Positions 54,238-64,000 of a stretch of 64,000 bases of DNA are shown here, one piece after another. Origin of the DNA: Prionace glauca (taxonomy: Eukaryota > Chordata > Chondrichthyes > Carcharhiniformes > Carcharhinidae); NCBI GenBank assembly GCA_037974335.1, contig CM075760.1, positions 11,998,600-12,062,599 on the forward strand, written 5' to 3'. The position numbers were made by a program, and so were the translations under genes. Position 1 is the stretch's first letter; each line of letters opens with the position of its first letter. Under the pieces are notes generated by a model. It made no database searches. It had not been told where the DNA came from and worked only from the letters and a program-made list of their open reading frames with translations.

Positions 54238-54545
54238 GGTCTCCATGTCCTTCCAGTAGTAAGGTGACCAGAACTGGACGCAGTTCTCCAAATGCGGTCT
54301 AACCAACGTTCTGTACAACTGCAGCATTAGACGCCAGCTCTTATACTATACACCCCTTCCTATAAAGGCTAGCATTCTGTAAGCTTTCTTCGCAACTTTC
54401 TCCACCTGTGTTGCCACCTTCAGAGACAAGAACACTTGCACTCCTGGGTCCCTCTGCATTTCTACACTCTTAACTGGTCTACCCTTTATCATGTAACTCC
54501 TCTCTACATTATTCCTTCCAAAATGCATCACCTCACATTTATCAG
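54238..54545 (-). repeat. CR1-like LINE fragment
   Basis: The minus strand encodes MMHFGRNNVERSYMIKGRPV and KVAKKAYRMLAFIGRGV, the RT C-terminal region of a CR1-like LINE. Confidence 0.75.
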
Positions 54546-54635
54546 GATCAAAATATATCTTGAGAAATTTGCCTACCTTGGAATTGGTCTCATAGAGATA
54601 TTACCACGATGCCCTTTCAACATTGATAGAGTACT

Positions 54636-55030
54636 TACAGCAGAGAAGAAGGCCGTTTTGAAGCGTCATGTGTGTGTTGGCTCTCTAAAGGACCAATTCA
54701 TCCAATAACATTCTGTACCCCACAGTCTAGCATTTTGTTCATTTTCAGACAATTATCCAATCCCATTTTGAACCCATTAATTGGCTCTGCCTGCAGCGCA
54801 CTCTCAAACAGCACATTCCAGGTCTGGGTCACTCACTGTCTGAAAATGGTTTTTCCTGATGTCTCCATGTTTCCTTCACCAATTTAGTTCAACCCGCGCC
54901 CTCTGTGTCAAAATCCTTCTGCCATTGAAAGTTTCTCTCTATCTACTCTGTCAAGACCCCTCAGGATTTTGAATGCCTCATTAAAGTCACATCAGCAACT
55001 TTCTGTTAAGAAAATTAGTCCCAAACTCTC
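54636..55030 (-). repeat. Old LINE 3'-end fragment
   Basis: 'gcacattccaggtctgggtc' and 'tgtcaagacccctcaggatt' are LINE 3'-end complement phrases, diverged. Confidence 0.5.
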
Positions 55031-55277
55031 CAAAATATATTCTCCACTGAAGTTTCTGATCTCTGAATTATTCTCGTGTTTTCCTCCTGCATTCAGTCTG
55101 ATTTTACATTCTGCCTTACGTTCGGTCAGTTAGTGCCTGCTTAAACACATGAAACACAATCTTTCTTCATGCCCTGGAGTGAAGATTCGGAGCAAATTCA
55201 TTTCTCATTTCTGGCGGACTAAGGGGAATCAGACAAGGTTAAGGGCAGTTTAAATGCTGCTGGTCCTCCATAAGACC

Positions 55278-55700
55278 ATAGGAAAGAAACATGAGAGAAA
55301 GGAGCAGGAGTAGTCCATTTAGCCCTTCGAGCCTGCCCCGCCATTCAATAAGATCATGGCTGACCTGAAGTGGATCAGTTCCACATTCCCACTTTCTCCC
55401 CATAACCCTTAATTCCCCTGTCTATCAGAAACCTATCTACCCGCGACTTAAAAATATTTAGCGAGGCAGCCTCCACCACTTCAATGGGCACAGAATTCCA
55501 GAGATTCACCAGCCTTTGAGTGAAGAAGTTCCTCCTCAACTCTGACCTAAAGTGCACCTCTCCCCCCCTTATCTTGAGGCTGTGCTCTCTAGTCCTGCTA
55601 TCCTTTCTAAGTGGGAAGAATCCCTCTCCCTCTACCCTATCCATCCCTTTCATTATCTTATACGTCTCTATAACATCCCCCCTCATCCTTCTAAACTCCA
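55278..55700 (-). repeat. LINE-A 3' end, minus orientation
   Basis: The minus strand encodes EFRRMRGDVIETYKIMKGMD, FFPLRKDSRTREHSLKIRGG and RNFFTQRLVNLWNSVPIEVV, then the 3' end. It lies just downstream of the IgM membrane poly(A) region. Confidence 0.85.
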
Positions 55701-55984
55701 TGACAGACCAGTTTATGAGTGAATTCACTGAGGTTCTCCTCATTCTTCACTCATTCTGTCTCTGGATTTGATCAGAAAAAGGCAGAGATGAATGTGTCCT
55801 TACACGGGTGGGTCACTGGGTGGCGCAGTGACTCTGTCTCTAGAGGGTCCTGAGTTCAACCACATCCCACCCATGACTGGGGGGGACATGCCTATCTGGG
55901 AAAGGGGGGGGAAACCTGATCATAGGGAAATGGAGTGGAGTTGATGGGTTTAGGAGAACGGAATTAAGCCAAGACAGGGATGGT

Positions 55985-56456
55985 TAAATTTTTATTCAAA
56001 ATTTATTTAAAAATTCAGAGAATATTTTACAGCGAAATTGTTTTTTTTTAAAGTTAGGAAAGTGAACATAGCGATCGAGGGTCACATTGAGAACAGGAGA
56101 CATGTACAGAGAATCCGTCAATATTTGTACATCTGTTACATTAACCAGAAAGAGAATACAGATCCTTAATAGAAAGAGGAATTAACAAACGTGAATAAGG
56201 AATGAGAAATTATTTATACATTAATTTTACACTAGGAGGGAAACTATTAACCACAATAACATTATAACAAAAAAAACCTCGTACTTTTCACACTGAAAAC
56301 TGAAATAATGTCTATTGTTGCCTCAGTTACAGATCCAGAATGATAAACTGAGAGAAATGTACTGATAGATTCACCGAGAGCAGATATTGTATTGGAGCCA
56401 TACACAGATCTTTATAATCAGCTGAGGGAAATCTGCAGCGTCCAAAATTCAACCCA
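55985..56456 (-). other. IGHM: 3' UTR of membrane IgM with poly(A) signals
   Basis: It follows the TM2 stop codon. Two AATAAA hexamers on the minus strand lie at 55991-55996 and 56002-56007. Length about 460 nt. Confidence 0.7.
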
Positions 56457-56465
56457 TCATTTGAT
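56457..56465 (-). CDS. IGHM: IgM membrane exon TM2 (coding part)
   Basis: The acceptor TTATTTTACAG (minus, ending at 56466) is followed by ATC AAA TGA: Ile-Lys-stop. Joined to TM1 (…Thr-Leu-Val-Lys) it gives the short cytoplasmic tail VKIK, close to the mammalian KVK tail. The intron from TM1 is 134 bp. Confidence 0.85.
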   Translation of the reverse strand: MK

Positions 56466-56599
56466 CTGTAAAATAAAGAGGCAATATTGAAGCAAATGTT
56501 TCTGATGCGGGACATTAATGTTTTTAATCAGTGAAACAATGAGAGATTTTTCAAATCCATTCTGCCAGTGTGAAATGTGAGTGAATTGAATCATCTCAC

Positions 56600-56727
56600 C
56601 TTCACCAGAGTGACGGCAGTGCTGTAGAAAATGCTCAGGAAGAACAGGACGATGAATGTGGAAGCGGTTGTCCAGATGTTGCTGTTATCATCCTCACTGT
56701 CTTCAATCCAGATGCGGTCGGTGGGGT
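56600..56727 (-). CDS. IGHM: IgM membrane exon TM1
   Basis: The 128-nt exon is bounded by CCTAG (acceptor) and GTGAGA (donor). With one base from CH4 it encodes 43 residues: an acidic extracellular spacer ([15 protein letters not shown]), then the transmembrane helix [20 protein letters not shown] and LVK. The polar YSTAVT patch is the conserved type that contacts the CD79 signalling partners in other vertebrates. The phase fits the internal CH4 donor exactly. Confidence 0.95.
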
Positions 56728-57269
56728 CTAGGGGACAGAGGCCAGGAAATGGAATTAGATTACTTTATTTATCCAGGGAATCTCATTGTTTTCTTTTCCC
56801 TGCTCTCCTTTATAAACTGTTCATTCATTCTCATGTCTAATTTTCAATGTATATCTCCTGTTAAATTCAGGACACTCAGTAACAGATCTCCATAACTATT
56901 TTCACACCTGATCCTTGGAGAGTCCATGTCAGAAAGCACTGAAGGTGTTTTCTTGATAATCAGTTCATTTTGAACTATTTGCCACTAACCCTTATTGAAG
57001 AATGTTCTGACTGATCTGGAGAAACATTCCCCTGTCAATGATTGTTTCCACAGATGGTGACTGATCTGTAAACTGTGAATGCTGCTGTTTAAGATCTGGG
57101 ATGTAATTTCCAATCTTTGCTTATTTACAGTGGAAATGTTTAGTAAATCATGAGCTTAACTCAGTTTCTCAACGTGTTTGGCGGTGTTTTGAGAATTGGG
57201 ATAGTTCTCGGTGTGTATGTCCATTCAAATTCACACTTAAATTTTACTTTCATCATTTACCTGCCGTTT

Positions 57270-59045
57270 ATATTTAAGATTGTGTGTGTGTGTCTGTGTG
57301 CGTGTGTGTATGTGTGAGACTGTGTGTGTGTGTGTATGTGTGAGTCTGTGTGTGTGTGTGTGTGTGTGTGTGAACACTTCCTGAGCTGCATTAATCTTTG
57401 GTCCTGAGTTAATCTGTGTGTATGAGGGATTCATTTGCCTGTGTTTGTTGATTTGTGTAGTTGTGTGTCTGTATGTATAATTTATTCTTCAGTCATTGTG
57501 GATAATTTGTATAATTTGTATAATTTATCCTTCAGACATTGTGGATACATGACTATTATTGTGTGAAGTCTCTGTATATTTATTAATGCCACTCTTAACG
57601 TGTGCTCGTGTTTCTGCCTATTTCAATGTGTGAATTTCTGTCACTCGAGTAATGTTTCCTTCCCTTTCTGTATGTGTCTGTTCCTCCGTGTGTTTGTGTG
57701 TGTATCTGTTAACATGTTAGTGCATGTAAATCCGTGTTGATAGTTATTTATAACAATGTGTCAGCATATACCTGTGTTTCCATGTGTAGTATTGTGTTCC
57801 GTGGTGTTCTGTTCTGTATGAGCATTTGAATGTTTGCATCCACATGTTTGTGTGAAAAAGTTTTGCTCTCTGTTCCTCTATATGCAGTGTGTTAATATTG
57901 TTACACGTATTTCCCTGTATAAGTGATAATGTGTATAACATTGTGGGTCTCTATATCAGTATTCATTTCAGCGAGAACGTGTGAGAATATGTATTTGTTT
58001 GAGTGTGTGCATCTATTTGTGTATGTTTTGGACCTGCATGCATGTTATCTGTCCGTATTGTGTGTACACATGTATGTGTTTGTGTTTGGGTCTCTGTACC
58101 TAGTCACGTATGTTTAGGTAAGTGTGTACTTGTGTGTTTGTACGTGGTTCTGCATGCGTTTGTACATATTTGATAATTTGTGTGCATGTTTTGTTTCGTG
58201 CCTTCTTGTACAAGTCCGTGTCTGTGTGTGCGGGTGTCTGCCCCCTTGTGCATGCATGTGTGTGTGTGTGTGTGTGTGTGTGCATGATGCGTGTGGGACA
58301 GAGAGAGCGAAAGAGTAAGGGAGAGAGAGTATTTGTGTATGCATGTATATTTGTTTGTATGTGTGTGGTCCATTAGTGTATTTGTGGGAGCGTGCTTATT
58401 TGAGTTCGTTTGTGCGTATATTGTGTGTTCTTCTGGTCCGTGTATGTGCATTTGTATTTATGAATGTATCTGTGTTTTTGTTGTGTATGTATTTGTGCGT
58501 ATTGTGTATTTGTGAGATTCTGTGTCTGTATTTGAATGTACCTGTCTATATTTCTGTGTGTGGGAGTATGTGTATGCTTTTGTGTGTGTATATTAACATT
58601 CTGTATTCGTGTGCATATGTATGAGTATGTGTATTTGTGCAATTGTGTCCATGTGTCTGTGTGTGTGTATGCGTGTGTGTGTGTGTGTGAATGAGTGTGT
58701 GAATGAGTGTGTGTGTGTAGTGTGTCTGTATGTGTGAGTGTGTGTATGTGAGAGTGTGTAGTGTGTGAGTGTGTGTGTGTGTGTGTGTGAGAGTGAGTGT
58801 GTGTGTGTATGCGTGTGTGTTTGTGTGTGTGTGTGAGTGTGTGAATGAGTGTGTGAGTGTGTAGTGTGTCTATATGTGTGAGTGTGTGAGTGTGTGTATG
58901 TGTGTGTGAGTGTGTGTGTGAGAATGAGTGTTTGTGTGATTGTGTGTGCATGTATAGTGTGTGTAGTGTGTGTTTGTGCAGTGTGTGTAGTGTGTAGTGT
59001 GTGTGTGTGAGTGTGTGAGTGTGTGTGTGAGTGTGGGTGTGTACG
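57270..59045. repeat. TG-rich low-complexity region in the CH4-TM1 intron
   Basis: Pure (tg)n runs at about 57284-57373, 58252-58283 and 58640-59045, with T/G-rich text between. It makes up half of the 3.5-kb intron between CH4 and TM1. The long frames on both strands (TH-rich on minus) are artefacts. 59046-60130 shows no gene. Confidence 0.9.
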
Positions 59046-60144
59046 CCTATGTATGTATGTATAATTGTGACAGTTTTGGGCAGTTTTATCAGTGTGTGTA
59101 TTTTTTTAACTGTTGCTCCAAGTTTCACCGACCATAGTGAAGTGAATATGATCCAGACAACCCGAATAATGGAACATATTTTCAATGCTTTGCTGGAGAA
59201 ATGTATTTTATGTGAGGGGCACGGTGATATCAGGAGAGAGAATGAAATAATTCATTGACGTATCTCAGAGAGCTCAGGGACAGAACAGTTAAAACCCGGG
59301 GAGGAATCTATGACTTGTTTAAATTTGTATTCTGGGAAATCAATGCCAGCACATGGTTAACAGGAACAAGAGTGTTGAGACATTTTAAATTATGTTGCAT
59401 TAGTTTATATATATATTTCAATGATTAAGATAATGATACTTCAAAATCTGTAGCAAGTAAACCGGAAACTAATTTGTACTGCTGGTAACTGGGTCCTTAT
59501 AGTAGAGAAATGTTCCCTTCCAAACACAGGAGAGGGAGGAGAGTGAGCTCAGAGTTTCCCTCTCCCTACCCGATGATACAATGTCCCTGATGGTTCTAAC
59601 CACTGAGGAGGTAGAGGTGAGTGGATTAAATAATGACATTCCTCCTCTTTTCATTGAGGAAGTTTTGGGACATGGATTAACTACTGCTCCTCCCCTCTCT
59701 TTGCTGGGTTAGTGGGAATCCAGGATGTTAACAATTTCACTCTCCCTCAATCCGATGGGGGGGAATATTTCTCCATGTTTTTTGTGTGTGACCCTCACTT
59801 CAGTTCCCAGTGGGTGCGGTGCAGCAGCTTAAAGAGGTGGTCAATGAGAGAAACAGGGACACAGAGATCTAAATGTTCTGTTTGTGTGTCAGACATGTTA
59901 AAAATGTCGGAGTGTTTTCCCCCTCAGCGGGAGGAAAGTCAGTGAAGATATTTTGCAGAATCCTGTAATGAATGTGCTCTACTCTATCCCTGACCCAGTG
60001 TCTATCTCCGCGGGGAGCACTGGTTCAACAATGTTGGGTCCGAGACATGAAAATATCTGACTCAAAATCAAAGATATGGAAGTAAAACTGAAAAACAACC
60101 AATTAAACAATTGGGTATTTCATTGATCGTTAGAGGAAAATGTT

Positions 60145-60159
60145 TTTATTCTTTTTATT
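60145..60159 (-). promoter_or_regulatory. IGHM: Secretory IgM poly(A) signals
   Basis: Two AATAAA hexamers on the minus strand (60145-60150 and 60154-60159) lie about 30-40 nt after the secretory stop codon. Use of this site gives the secreted form; splicing from the internal CH4 donor gives the membrane form. Confidence 0.85.
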
Positions 60160-60186
60160 GTAGTTTTTAATGGAAGTGAGTGACTC

Positions 60187-60578
60187 TCATTGACATGAAT
60201 TAACAGTGTCCATCAGTGCAAGGGAAATGTTCACAAAACTGGGTTTACCGCTGGATTTGTCAACTGTTCTGTTGATGATCTTCAAGGGGATGGCTTCATG
60301 TCCCACCACACAGGAGTAAGAAGCGCCACTAGACCATTCCTCTGCTGCAATGGATAACAGGCTGTACATGAAGAAGGAGCTATCGCCGTTCTCCGCCACC
60401 ACCTCGGTGTTCCTGTAGTTCCCGGGATTCACCGGCTTGTCGTTGACGGTCCACTTGACGAAGATCTCTCGGGGGGAGAAACCTCTCACTAAGCAGCTGA
60501 GGGAGACGAAACTCTGAGCGGAGACGTCTTCTGCCGAGGGCAGGAGGACAGAGACGACCGGTTCCCGCGGATTTGGAT
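60187..60578 (-). CDS. IGHM: IgM CH4 exon with secretory tail
   Basis: The acceptor TTTTCTACAG precedes ATCCAAATCCGCGG; in phase it begins [20 protein letters not shown]. The C1-set Ig fold is clear: [28 protein letters not shown]. The tail [20 protein letters not shown] has the N-glycosylation site NIS and the penultimate-type Cys used for polymer formation in IgM. A second glycosylation site is NRT. The codon for Gly before KPS carries an internal donor (G|GTAAAC; exon end at 60249, GT at 60248-60247) that joins TM1 in phase. All of this matches vertebrate IgM. Confidence 0.97.
60247..60249 (-). promoter_or_regulatory. IGHM: Internal splice donor in CH4 for membrane IgM
   Basis: AGCG|GTAAAC. 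Joining to TM1 at 56727 changes SSGKPS to SSDPTDRIW with the frame kept. Confidence 0.9.
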
Positions 60579-61054
60579 CTGTAGAAAATGTACAATAAAT
60601 GTCAATAAACTGGAGAATTCTGGAGGCAATGAAACCACAGGTTAGATCTCAGGAAAATGTGCTTCGCTTCTGATTTTAACTCTTCCCATTTTTGATTTGC
60701 AGCTTGGAGGGGAGGTGAACACAATTCTTTTCTCAAATAACTCAGGGGGGGGGCGGAGTGGAAAGATTCAGAAAGTTTACAGCACAGAATCAGGCCATTC
60801 GGCCCAAGTGATCTACTTTTTCTTTTTGGGTTTTCTGGTTTTTGATGCTCCACATCAGGCTCCTCCCTTCTTCTTCAATCTAAACCCAATAACATCGCCT
60901 TCAGTTCACTTTTCACTCATCAACACATCAAACTTCCCAGAAAAATATCAATCGGCCCAGAGTAGTTTAGTTCAGGGGAGAACATTAATGCACTGAATAC
61001 TAACTATTGAGTAGTACACTTTCACTGGAGATAGACACAGTGATGCATTTACAT

Positions 61055-61785
61055 AGAAACATAGAACATTACAGCACAGTACAGGCCCTTTGGCCCTCAA
61101 TGTTGTGCCGAGCTATGTCCAAACCCAAGATCAAGCTATCCCACTCCCTATCATTCTGGAGTGCTCCATGTGTCTATCCAATAACCGCTTGAAAGTTCCT
61201 AAAGTGTCTGACTCCACTATCACAGCAGGCAGTGCATTCCACACCGTAACCACTCTCTGAGTAAAGAATCTACCTCAGACATCCCTCCTGTATCTCCCAC
61301 CATGAACCTTATAGTAATGCCCCCCTAGTAACCCGAGGAAATAGTCTCTGAACATCCACTCTATCAATCCCCCTCACCATCTTATAAACCTCTATTTAGT
61401 CGTCTCTCATCCTCCTCTGTTCTAAAGAGAAAAGCCCCAGCTCCCTCAACCTTTCCTCATAAGACCTACCCTCCAAACCAGGCAGCATCCTGGTAAATCT
61501 CCTCTGCACTCTCTCCAATGCTTCCACATCCTTCTTATAGTGAGGTGACTAGAACTGCACACAATATTCCAAATGTGGTCTCACCAAGGCCCTGTACACT
61601 TGCAGTATAACCCCACGGCTCTTAAACTCTAACCCCCTGTTAATAAACACTAACACACTTTAAGCCTTCTTCACGGCTCTATCCACTTGAGTGGCAATCT
61701 TCAGAGATCTGTGGATATGAACCCCAGGATCTCCCTGTTCCTCCACATTGCTCAGAACCCTGCCGTTGACCCTACATTTATTGCT
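61055..61785 (-). repeat. CR1-like LINE in the CH3-CH4 intron
   Basis: The minus strand carries LINE C-terminal and 3' UTR sequence; the plus strand shows 'cagtacaggccctttggccc' at the tail and 'ctgtacacttgcagtataac' further in. It lies in the same orientation as the Ig gene and reaches within about 20 bp of the CH3 splice donor. Confidence 0.8.
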
Positions 61786-61802
61786 TCAATCTCTCAGCTC
61801 AC

Positions 61803-62111
61803 CTGTTTCCTTGTGGATAGATGCTCTTAGAGGAGTCGGCAGATCCTGATGGCTCACCACGCACTCAAACACAGCCGCACTCAGCCAGGCTTGTGTGGAG
61901 ATGCTTAATTTGCTGATCACGCTGTCAGGATCCGCTCCGGGCTTTTCAGCAATCTCTGATTTCAAATACTTCCTGTCTCGGATCCAGGACACGTTAACTC
62001 CATCAGGAGCATGAGAAATGATGCAGGTTAAGGTCACGGTCGCCTCCAGTAAGACCTGTTCTATTGGTGGTGGCTGTATCTTCACTGTGGTATCAAGGCA
62101 CGGGAGAGGAT
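61803..62111 (-). CDS. IGHM: IgM CH3 exon
   Basis: 309 nt with acceptor ATTCACAG and donor G|GTGAGC (61802-61797). Translation begins [20 protein letters not shown], with [25 protein letters not shown] and [11 protein letters not shown] marking the Ig C1 fold. The extra Cys near the start (LPCLD) may form an inter-chain bond, by analogy with IgM. NVS is a potential glycosylation site. Phases at both ends are 1, as in all Ig constant exons. Confidence 0.96.
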
Positions 62112-63027
62112 CTGTGAATGAGAAATGAAAATGAGCCCTAGTTCCCCTTCAGAAGCAGGACAGCAGTCTTCAGCCTGAAGGAGGCAAAGTTGCCTTCAAT
62201 ATATCAATCTCTAACTCTCGCCTTTCACCTTCCATGGCGAATGGGAAGCCAGCTTGCTGTATGGAATTATTCCCTGTATTAAATATTGGAGCAGCGGTAA
62301 CATTTCCATGAATCAGAATTGGAGAATTCCCAAACAAACACACCATCCTGAACTCAAGGAAAAAGTACTGACCGTTGGTTTATAGATAGGGTGGATACAC
62401 TTTCCAATATTTTACCCCTGTGCTGTGACCTGTGAAGCAGTCTAACACTTACTGTCTCTCCAAATTTTACCAGCTGTCTCAGGAACAAGCTGACATCAAG
62501 GCCACCTCACTCAGTATATTGCTTCAAACCGAAAGGGGGAACTCTTTTAAGGGAAGGCTGTGGTATATGGTGTTGTCAATGGACTTATAACCTCGGGCAA
62601 GACTCTGGGGACACAGATTCGAATCCTATCATTGCAAATATGAAATTTGAATTTTGTAAAAATCTATAATTCAAAGTTGAAATGGTTCTCATGAAGCTAT
62701 TGCTGTAAAACCCCTCCTAGTTCACAAATGTTCCTTACCAAAATCAACCTGCTGTCTTTATCTGGCCTGGCATGCATGTGACTCCAGATTCACAGCAACG
62801 TGAATGACACTTCAGTGCCCTCAGGTTTGGGAAATAAATGCACATCTCAGGAAGGGATAACAAAAAATTGTTTTTCTGATGAAATTCTGAATGAGATATT
62901 GTCCTAATGCAGCAAACTACATGGCAATAACTTACAAGTTGTTCAATGCTTTGTACCAACTTTAATAGATCCCTAATTCTGATTAACATCAGAATGATAT
63001 ATGTTGTCCTCTGTTTGAGTCTCTTAC

Positions 63028-63342
63028 CCCGAGATACGCTGATGTTCTGACTCTGAGTGTCTCCTCGGTGAGTGACCTGGCAGGTATAGACCGCTTTGCT
63101 GAACCATTCCCCAGCGGAGACTGTCAGCCGACTGCTGGCCGAGAAGTTCCCGTTCAATCGACAGGGGGGAGAGGTGACAATTCCTGAATGCGTGGGTTCC
63201 CCATTCTTCAGCCAACTCACTTCCATTGACCCTGGCTGGAAATCGATGATTGAACAGACGATGATTGCGAATTTCCTGTGTGAGATTTCTTCACTGGAGC
63301 TCACGGTGAGGATAAGAGTTGGATGGATCACAGGCGGAGGGC
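63028..63342 (-). CDS. IGHM: IgM CH2 exon
   Basis: 315 nt, acceptor CCCTGAAG, donor GGG|GTAAGA (63027-63022). It encodes [20 protein letters not shown], then [32 protein letters not shown] and [12 protein letters not shown]: a complete C1-set domain with the Cys-Trp-Cys core. Sites NFS and NIS may be glycosylated. Its presence shows that this is a four-domain mu chain, not the CH2-less IgM1gj form known in nurse shark. Confidence 0.96.
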
Positions 63343-63394
63343 CTTCAGGGAAAAAAAACAGATCAGTCATTTCCTGCAGAAGATGTGGATCAAT

Positions 63395-63616
63395 TAAACT
63401 TTTGTCAACAGAGGGTAGAGAGGGCGTGGAATGCCCTGCCTGCAGCAGTTGTGGACTCGCCAACTTTAAGGGCGTTCAAATGGTCAGTGGATAGACATAT
63501 GGATAACATTGGAATAGTTTAGGTTAGAGGGTCATTAGATTGGTTCCACTGGTCGGCGCAACATCGAGAGCCGAATGGCCTGTACTGCGCTGTAATGTTC
63601 TATGTTCTATGTTCTA
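63395..63616 (+). repeat. LINE-B-like 3' end in the CH1-CH2 intron
   Basis: The plus strand encodes [20 protein letters not shown] and WSVDRHMDNIGIV, then ends 'gtaatgttctatgttctatg'. It is antisense to the Ig gene and occupies half of a 411-bp intron, close to the CH2 acceptor. Confidence 0.85.
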
Positions 63617-63753
63617 ACTCATTTGCAGTCAATAGACACTAACTGGACCAATCCAAAGGGCCGGATTGTGCACATCTATTTAAATGAGTTATAACCAAGG
63701 CCCTACATGTTAACCACAGTGTTTCTGTTTCACACAAGCTCCATAACACTTAC

Positions 63754-64000
63754 ATGGTATTTCAATGTTCTTGACTGAGCTGTTGTGTTGAACCTCACAG
63801 TCAATTCTGGGGCATTCTCCCGCTGAGTCGCTGATGGTTAACTGGCTGCTCAGGGTGTAGGTTCCCTTCGTGTTTCTCACTGATGGGTAAGTCTTAAACC
63901 CACTGGGGACCGTTTGCCCATTTTTCTTCCAGGTCACTTTGGAGACATCTGGAAGGTAATCCATCGCCAAACATCCGAAGGTGATGGAGCCGCCGGAGTT
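63754..64000 (-). CDS. IGHM: IgM CH1 exon, 5' part outside window
   Basis: Read on the minus strand from the window edge: NSGGSITFGCLAMDYLPDVS, KVTWKKNGQTVPSGFKTYPS, SSQLTISDSAGECPRIDCEV, QHNSSVKNIEIP. The C1-set Cys-Trp-Cys core and the 'GCLAMDY.P' motif are typical of shark mu CH1. The exon ends at 63754 before donor GTAAGT. One Cys (AGECP) is additional to the core pair. The first residues, the JH, D and VH segments and the leader lie beyond the window. Confidence 0.96.

Noticed and set aside
57270-59045. Possible Ig switch region
   Set aside because: It lies between CH4 and TM1, not upstream of CH1, and consists of simple TG repeats without GAGCT/AGCT-rich switch motifs.
58104-59185. His/Thr-rich minus-strand frames and Val/Cys-rich plus-strand frames
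   Set aside because: Translations of TG/CA microsatellite inside the IgM CH4-TM1 intron.

Overview
The window looks like nuclear DNA from a cartilaginous fish, most likely a shark. The right end carries, on the minus strand, the constant-region exons of an immunoglobulin mu heavy chain: four Ig C1-set domains, the secretory tail and the membrane exons, with spacing and secreted tail typical of elasmobranch IgM. The rest is a cluster of C2H2 zinc-finger (ZNF) genes embedded in dense CR1-type LINEs, tRNA-derived SINEs and other interspersed repeats. Species and database identities were not checked; all calls come from reading the sequence.

Layout. (1) 1-5.1 kb: last two fingers of ZNF-A (+), then repeats and an orphan ZNF 3' UTR. 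(2) 5.1-18.1 kb, unit I: CpG promoter P1, ZNF-B (+), a conserved 3' flank ('block X'), a fossil Ty3/gypsy end, ZNF-C (-), CpG promoter P2, ZNF-D (+). (3) 18.1-25.3 kb: nested CR1-like LINEs and a 3.1-kb purine-rich microsatellite. (4) 25.8-44.0 kb, unit II: block X, ZNF-E (-), CpG promoter P3, ZNF-F (+, disrupted), block X remnant, a longer gypsy fossil, ZNF-C' (-, near-identical to ZNF-C), CpG promoter P4. (5) 44-51 kb: LINEs, ZNF-G (-) and ZNF-H (+), which start within about 300 bp of each other; ZNF-H holds an 8-residue minisatellite and is followed by an 82-bp array of broken fingers. (6) 51-56 kb: SINE mosaics, a tRNA-Val-like relic, and promoter-like CpG segments with no clear gene. (7) 56-64 kb: IgM constant region, read right to left, with VH-D-JH expected beyond position 64000.

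How it fits together. The ZNF genes share one architecture: a non-coding first exon in a CpG island with CCAAT, GC-box and CRE-like sites, a second exon beginning AG|GATATC, a leader with decayed fingers, a start at Met-Glu-Lys-Pro-Trp-Lys-Cys, then a tandem C2H2 array and a conserved 3' UTR. At least two promoters (P2, P3) lie between head-to-head pairs (C/D and E/F). The cluster has grown by direct and inverted segmental duplication. IgM exon phases, an internal CH4 splice donor, secretory poly(A) signals and both membrane exons are all readable, so this Ig cluster looks able to make secreted and membrane forms as far as the window shows.

The observations I would follow first are a hammerhead-ribozyme-like core with co-varying stem II in an interspersed foldback repeat, the bidirectional ZNF promoters, and the apparently interleaved G/H gene pair.
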